Below are positions 40,065 through 45,350 of a DNA stretch of 45,350 nt, piece after piece. This DNA is from Bacteroides fragilis (GTDB lineage: Bacteria > Bacteroidota > Bacteroidia > Bacteroidales > Bacteroidaceae): positions 1-45,350 of the forward strand of contig NZ_CP018938.1 of NCBI RefSeq assembly GCF_002849695.1, given 5' to 3'. The notes under the pieces are model-generated. The model ran no database searches. It saw nothing but the letters and a program-made list of their open reading frames with translations, and was not told the DNA's origin. The translations under genes were made by a program, and so were the position numbers. Each line of letters starts with the position of its first letter. Position 1 is the first letter of the stretch.

Positions 40065-40073
40065 AGAACTTTG
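40043..40073 (+). promoter_or_regulatory. Putative promoter of the GH3 gene, overlapping the terminator
   Basis: A -33 box TTTG (40043-40046) sits in the loop of the preceding terminator. A -7-like GAACTTTG (40066-40073, one mismatch to TAnnTTTG) lies at the consensus 19-bp spacing. The GH3 ATG is 38 bp further. Confidence 0.5.
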
Positions 40074-40111
40074 CGACATCACTCAATAAACATTTAATTC
40101 AAAGAAAACAC

Positions 40112-42776
40112 ATGAAAAACATTTTCCTTACCTTAAGTTTGGCTATAGGCTTGCTTTTACCTTGCAATCTGTATGCTCAAAGCCAGTATCCGTTCCAAGA
40201 CACGACATTGTCTACCGAAGAAAGAGTAAATGACCTTATCGGACGTATGACCCTTGAAGAGAAAATAGATTTGCTTGCCGGATACAACGATTTCTATCTG
40301 CACCCGTGCGAACGATTGGGAATACCGGCATTCAAACTGGCTGACGGTCCGCTGGGCGTTGCCTCCTGGGGATTGTTCGGACGTGCTACCGCATTTCCAT
40401 CGGCACTTTCTCTGGCTGCCTCATGGAACAAAAATCTGGCAGAAAAGACAGGAGCCATGTATGCCCAGGAATGGCGTGCGAGAGGTATTCATTTTCTTTT
40501 AGCTCCGGGGGTAAACAACTACAGGGCTTCCAAAGGAGCCCGTAATTTCGAGTATTTCGGCGAAGATCCCTATCTGACATCCGAAATGGTAGTCCCTTTT
40601 ATTAAAGCGGTACAAGACGGAGGAGTAATCGCCACCATAAAACACTTCGCAGCAACGATCAGGAGTTTGACCGCTATACAGTCAGTACGGAAGTATCCGA
40701 ACGCGCGCTGCAGGAAATTTACCTTCCACCTTTTAAAGCTGCCGTACAAAAGCAGGTGTCAAAGCCGTCATGACAGGTTACAACTTAGTGAACGGAATAC
40801 ATTGTACTGAAAACAAACATCTGATCGATATTTTAAAGAAGGACTGGGGTTTCAAAGGCATGTTGATGTCAGACTGGGCATGTACCTATTCCGCTGACAA
40901 TGCCGCAAACTACGGTTTGGATCTTGAAATGGGCAGCAACGACTGGTTCACCCGCAAAGAACTTCTCCCACTTATTAAAGAAGGAAAGGTTACAGAGGAA
41001 GTGATCAACGATAAAAGTACCGCCGTATTTACGGAGCCTGCATCTCAATGGGATTTTTTGATCGGCCTCAGCAAGACACCCATATCCCGACTTTCAACCC
41101 ACAAGCCAATCAAATGGCATTGAATGCGCCTGTGAAGGTATCATCCTGTTAAAGAACGAACAAAACACATTACCCATCCGCCAACCTAAAGTAATTGCCG
41201 TGATCGGTCCTACAGCCAATCCGGCGATTGTTTCAGAACAGAATATACAATGTCAACAGCATTGTGTATGGCGGAGGTGGAAGTTCTAAAGTTCACCCCT
41301 GGTATGTCGTTTCAGCATTAGAGGGTATCTGCCAGGAATTTCCGGAAGCAACAGTATATTACACCGAAGGAATATCCAACCAGTTCAAACCCCGGTTGTT
41401 CCGTAACAGTAAGTTCCGTACCAAAGATAGCAAACCCGGACTGGAAGCCAGTTATTATGCATTGTCATCTGACAGTTCTGCTATGCTCTCCGACAAAATG
41501 ATCCAGCAACAGGCAGTAGCTGCCGGAAGAACAGTAAACAGCAATCAACCGGGCAACACAGCATCCGGAAACGGTAAAGATGAAAACGGACTGATCATTC
41601 GCCGTATCGACCGCACAGTAAATTACGAATGGTGGGGATACCCTTTCAACGAGAGCAAATTGGGAAGTGACTACCGGATATGTTGGGAAGGATACGTGGA
41701 TGCCGAGAAGACAGACAGCCTCCGGTTCTTTGTCGATGCACAGGGAGCGTATCGCCTGTGGATAGACGGAACATTGGCATTGGACGCTTCCCGGTCTCAA
41801 TCGTTCGACGTACGCAATATTGCCGTTTCAGTACGGAAAGGAGATACCAAACACGTTCAACTGGAATTCTGTAACCAACGCAGCACCCGGCAGAGATCCG
41901 GATGGGATATGCTTATCAAAGCGACATTGACTTTTCTGAAGCAAAGCGACTGGCCGAGAAAGCCGATCTCGTGGTGTTCTGTGCCGGATTGGACGGAAGC
42001 ATCGAACTGGAAGGGCGCGACCGACCGTTCGATTTGCCTTATGGACAAGACCTGCTAATCGAGGAATTGATTAAAGTAAACCCCAAACTGATAGTAGCCA
42101 TTCATGCCGGAGGCGGAGTGAACATGACCCGGTGGATCAATCAGGTACCCGCTGTAGTACATGCCCTCTATCCCGGGCAGGAGGGTGACACGCATTAGCC
42201 CACATTCTTTCGGGCAAAGTAAATCCGTCAGCCAAACTCCCGTTCACAATCGAAAAAAAATGGGAAGATTCGCCGGCATACGGCCACTATGATGAAAACC
42301 CGAAAAGAAAAGAAAGTATATTATACAGAAGGAATCTTCACCGGTTACCGGGGATACGACGAAAAAGGTATCGAACCTCTTTTCCCATTTGGATTCGGAC
42401 TCTCGTATACCACTTTTGATTATACGGACCTCAATATCCGTATTACAGATAAAAAACAGAAGAAAGTCACAGTTTCGTTTACCATAACCAATACCGGGCA
42501 GCAAGACGGATACGAAATTGCCCAACTTTATGTACATGATATACAGTCTAAAGAGCCCCGTCCACAGAAAGAATTAAAAGGCTTTGACAAGATATATCTG
42601 AAGGCAGGAGAAAGCAAACAGGTAGAGATCGAACTGGATGAAGACGCATTCCGGTATTTCAATGCCCGACAAAACCGTTGGGTATTTGAGAAAGGAGAGT
42701 TTGAAATCCTGGTAGGTGCCTCTTCAGAGACATCAAACTGACAGGAAAGATCAAGAATATAATCTTTATCAGTTGA
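40112..42776 (+). CDS. Glycoside hydrolase family 3 (beta-glucosidase-like) with PA14 insert, many apparent frameshifts
   Basis: A cleavable signal peptide (MKNIFLTLSLAIGLLLPCNLYAQ) directs it to the periplasm. GH3 features: RMTLEEKIDLLAG, LGIPAFKLADGPLGV, FGEDPYLT, IATIKHFAA, and MSDWACTYSADNA with the nucleophile Asp near residue 254. A PA14 domain (CWEGYVDAEKTDSLRFFVDAQGAYRLWIDGTLALD) interrupts the second domain, and a fibronectin-III-like domain ends the protein (PFGFGLSYTTFDY). Missing bases are inferred near 40654, 40750, 41020, 41127, 41238 (two), 41902, 42186, 42300 (two) and 42730. Eleven additions give one frame of 891 residues with stop at 42774-42776. It should release terminal sugars, most likely beta-linked, from imported oligosaccharides. 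Confidence 0.88.
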
Positions 42777-42809
42777 CGGGGAAAAGCGATAACCGGCTTT
42801 TCCCCCGTC
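42775..42809. terminator. Hairpin between convergent GH3 and AraC genes
   Basis: GACGGGGAAAAGC (42775-42787) pairs with GCTTTTCCCCCGTC (42796-42809) except for one unpaired C. The left arm has four G's against five C's, so a G may be missing here too. It overlaps the GH3 stop codon. Confidence 0.55.
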
Positions 42810-42825
42810 AGCCTCCTGATCTCTT

Positions 42826-43727
42826 CTATCCTTTTTTCACCTTCTTATATTCTCTGGGAGACATACCCATTATCTGGCTAAACAGCCGTGAAAAGTAATA
42901 AGCATCCTCAATACCTACCCGATAGCATACCTGATTCACTTTCATATCCGTAAAATCGAGAAACTGACAGGCTTTCTGAATCTTGATCTGATTGAAATAA
43001 CTCAATGGTGCATAGCCCGTACGTTTCAAAAATAATTAGAGAAGTACGAAGGCGAATATCCTGTATAATCTGCCAACTCGGCTAAAGTCAGCTTCTTACC
43101 CAAATTCTCCTTCATATAATGAATGGCTGCACTAACGGGATCTTCCTCACCCATCAGGCGGTGTTCTGAAAAAGCCTCCCGATACTCCCTGAGATAACGT
43201 AAAGAACCCAGATATGATGAAATACAGAACTGGCATACGAAAGATTCTCCAGACTGTACCCCATTTTCAGTACCCGAAAATTTCCTCAAACAATTCTGTC
43301 CGGTAACTGATTCGCGAATGCATTCCCGGCTTTATTTCCGTGAGCCGGCAAGTTCGGTGCGTACAATAGAGTGAAGCCAGTGTTCCCCGAAGTGAATCCA
43401 ATAAATTGTCCATGGTTCTTTTTCATCGGCGCCATAGGCATGAGGGAGTCCTGCCGGAAGTATGAAGTATTGATTGGGAGCTACCGGGTGCTTCTGCCCA
43501 TCCAGGCTGAACCACCCTCCCCTCCGTACAATAGATAAATACATATTGGTCAATCGGAGCATCCCGTTCCCGAAAATGATTATAAGCCTTTGGATAATAG
43601 CCTATATCGGTAATGTACAGTACAGAGGTCGCAGGTTCTGTCTCATGCGTTGTACAATGGCCGGAGGCAATACCAATGCCTGTTCGCCCAGAAAACCGTC
43701 TTTTTTTTGCCATACTAACAGATTCAT
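42826..43727 (-). CDS. AraC-family transcriptional regulator, many apparent frameshifts
   Basis: The N-terminal cupin-like sensor domain shows LYITDIGYYPKAYNHFRER...DQYVFIYCTEG, GWFSLDGQKHPVAPNQYFILPAGLPHAYGADEKEPWTIYWIHF. The C-terminal AraC DNA-binding domain shows YMKENLGKKLTLAELADYTGYSPSYFSNYF, then KRTGYAPLSYFNQIKIQKACQFLDFTDMKVNQVCYRVGIEDAYYFSRLFSQIMGMSPREYK. I start it at 43727 (MNLLVWQKKDGFLGEQALVLPP). Missing bases are inferred near 43631, 43520 (two), 43395, 43272, 43222 and 43032; seven additions give 302 residues. It is divergent from the sugar porter and probably controls it and the GH3 gene in response to a sugar. Confidence 0.85.
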
Positions 43728-43739
43728 AGATTCACGTCA

Positions 43740-43747
43740 CAAATATA
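43740..43747 (-). promoter_or_regulatory. Putative -7 box of the AraC-family gene
   Basis: On the minus strand this reads TATATTTG, matching TAnnTTTG. It is only 12 bp before the chosen ATG, so the leader would be very short. Confidence 0.3.
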
Positions 43748-43850
43748 CATATAAAAAAGAAAGATAGTCCATCTTTTTAGCTGGTTTCTCTATTTATTTT
43801 CACCTCTAAACCCGCTTACTTTGCATTAATCATTTAAACCATTTAATAAC

Positions 43851-45227
43851 ATGAAACAGACACAAGGCTATTTACTACTAATCTGCATCGTCTCAGCTAT
43901 GGGCGGGCTGTTGTTCGGCTATGATTGGGTTGTCATCGGTGGAGCTAAAATCTTCTACGAACCTTTCTTCGGAATTGAAAATTCAGCAGTTCTACGCGGC
44001 TGGGCCATGAGCAGCGCATTGATAGGCTGCCTGGTAGGGGCTTTGCTATCGGGTGTCTGGAGTGACAAGTACGGACGTAAAAAGATGCTCATCATAGCCT
44101 CCTTCCTTTGCGCTTTCAGCTTTAGGTACGGGAATAGTCGATAGTTTTTCCTATTTTATCTTCTATCGCATTGTAGGAGGACTGGGTATCGGCATCGCAT
44201 CCAACGTTTCCCCCGTCTATATCGCAGAAGTTTCCCCTGCCCATGTACGAGGTAAATTCGTATCACTCAACCAGCTTACCATCGTATTAGGCATTTTACT
44301 CGCGCAACTGCAAACTGGCAGATAGGAGAATACTATACACACGGTTCCGACGTACTGAGTGACACCAGTATAGAGTGGGCCTGGCGATGGATGTTCTGGG
44401 CAGAACTGATTCCGGCAGGAATCTTCTTTCTATTATCATTCGTCATCCCTGAAAGTCCCCGCTGGCTGGCTACTGTCCATCAACAGGAGAAAGCACGGAA
44501 AACACTGATGCGCATCGGAGGAGAAACCTATGCCCGGCAGACCCTGGAAGAACTGACACAAGTAACCCGGGGGCAAGACGGAAAACAAGATTACGAATGG
44601 AAAGCTGTCTTTCGCCCGGAAATGCGCAAAGTGCTGATCATCGGCATCGTCCTGGCTATATTCCAACAATGGTGTGGCATCAATGTAATCTTCAATTATG
44701 CACATGAAATCTTTTCATCGGCCGGTTATGCCGTTTCCGATGTGTTGATGAACATTGTAGTGACCGGAATCACCAATGTGATATTTACCTTCGTAGCCAT
44801 CTATACAGTGGATAAATGGGGACGTCGCACCCTGATGCTTATCGGTTCTGCCGGATTGGCACTGATTTACCTGACACTGGGAACTTGCTACTTTCTGGAT
44901 GTAAGCGGTCTGCCCATGCTCCTGCTGGTAGTGCTTGCCATTGCCTGCTATGCCATGTCACTCGCTCCGGTAGTCTGGGTGGTTTTATCCGAAATTTTCC
45001 CCGTGAAAATACGAGGTATGGCCATGGCCCTCTCCACCTTCTTCCTTTGGGTAGCTTGCTTTGTACTGACCTATACCTTCCCCGTTTTGAATGAAAGTAT
45101 AGGTGCCGAAGGTACTTTCTGGCTGTATGGTGGCATCTGTCTGGCCGGATTCCTGTTCATACGCCGGAAGCTGCCAGAAACCAAAGGGAAAACACTGGAA
45201 GAAATAGAAAAAGAATTAATCAAATAA
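43851..45227 (+). CDS. MFS sugar porter (XylE/GLUT type), apparent frameshifts
   Basis: This 12-helix inner-membrane sugar/proton symporter has the sugar-porter signatures MGGLLFGYDWVVIGGA, WSDKYGRKK, YRIVGGLGIGIASNVSPVYIAEVSPAHVRGK, WRWMFW, PESPRWLA, QQWCGINVIFNYA, DKWGRRTLM and the C-terminal PETKGKTLEEIE. Two T's missing near 44108 and one G near 44310 restore a single frame of 459 residues; the downstream frame returns to that of the start codon, as three losses predict. It probably carries the monosaccharide released by the neighbouring GH3 enzyme into the cytoplasm. It is divergent from the AraC gene. Confidence 0.92.
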
Positions 45228-45240
45228 TCCATAAAATAAG

Positions 45241-45350
45241 ATGAAAGAGAATGTAAAAGTATGGGAGGAGGACATCCTGCTCCCTACCTATGGCATCGGA
45301 CGTCCCGAAAGAACCCGATGTTTCTGGAAAAGCGTGTCTATCAAGGCAGC
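45241..45350 (+). CDS. DUF5107-like protein, N-terminal fragment (runs off window), apparent frameshift
   Basis: The start MKENVKVWEEDILLPTYGIG lies 13 bp after the sugar-porter stop and resembles the beginning of DUF5107 proteins, large periplasmic or cytoplasmic proteins of unknown activity often beside sugar-use genes. One A missing near 45309 would change the tail to PEKNPMFLEKRVYQGS, which fits the family; as written the frame reads RPERTRCFWKSV. Only about 37 codons are in the window. Confidence 0.65.
   Translation, partial: MKENVKVWEEDILLPTYGIGRPERTRCFWKSVSIKA

Noticed and set aside
43423..43713. Start of the AraC gene at 43713 (MAKKRRFSG)
   Set aside because: The frame from 43727 (MNLLVWQKKDGFLGEQALVLPP) fits AraC sensor domains better and joins the rest after one lost G near 43631.

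Overview
The window is Bacteroides chromosome, probably of the B. thetaiotaomicron/ovatus type. The evidence is four SusC/SusD pairs, sigma-ABfr promoters (TTTG, then TAnnTTTG), lipoproteins with SusD-style lipoboxes, an ECF sigma/FecR pair, and Bacteroidota families such as DUF6057. Genes were read by frame, motif and recall of families; no database search was run.

Bases 1-10.0 kb are core genome: the 3' end of gapA, an M3 dipeptidase, a small lipoprotein, a dCMP deaminase, a CtpA-type protease overlapping 5-formyl-THF cyclo-ligase and a PHP phosphatase, then on the minus strand recF with its DUF721 partner, then a TPR membrane protein, ribH, and a tRNA-Tyr/tRNA-Gly pair. At 10.0-11.3 kb there is a GH109-like Gfo/Idh/MocA protein. 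Its terminator, shared with the convergent susD, is split by an IS1182-family element (11324-13069).

Bases 13.1-37.0 kb are the most interesting part. Three susC-susD pairs lie on the minus strand, followed by a plus-strand ECF sigma factor, its FecR anti-sigma factor and a fourth susC-susD pair. All four SusC proteins carry an N-terminal STN signalling domain. Between fecR and susC4 lie three different palindrome-containing sequences in a row. Each is an exact inverted copy of the sequence upstream of one of the three minus-strand susC genes: 31 bp for susC3, 20 bp for susC2 and 473 bp for susC1. The three inverted-repeat pairs are perfectly nested around the sigma/anti-sigma genes. Inversion at any pair would move the 3' end of fecR next to a different susC. 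I propose a multi-state switch in which one signalling cassette can be joined to any of four transporters. This is inference from repeat geometry; no recombinase lies in the window.

Bases 37.0-45.35 kb continue the fourth locus: a DUF6057 membrane protein, a TolB-like lipoprotein with a CxxCH motif, a PA14-containing GH3 glycosidase, a convergent AraC regulator, an MFS sugar porter and the start of a DUF5107-like protein. The glycosidase, the transporter and the regulator suggest import and cleavage of a beta-linked glycan; the substrate cannot be read from sequence.

Caution: at least 14 genes contain apparent frameshifts. About 50 missing single bases, nearly all in short homopolymers, repair every one, and no insertion is needed. 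This looks like sequencing or consensus error rather than gene decay, so the disrupted genes are given below as full-length CDS with the breakpoints named.
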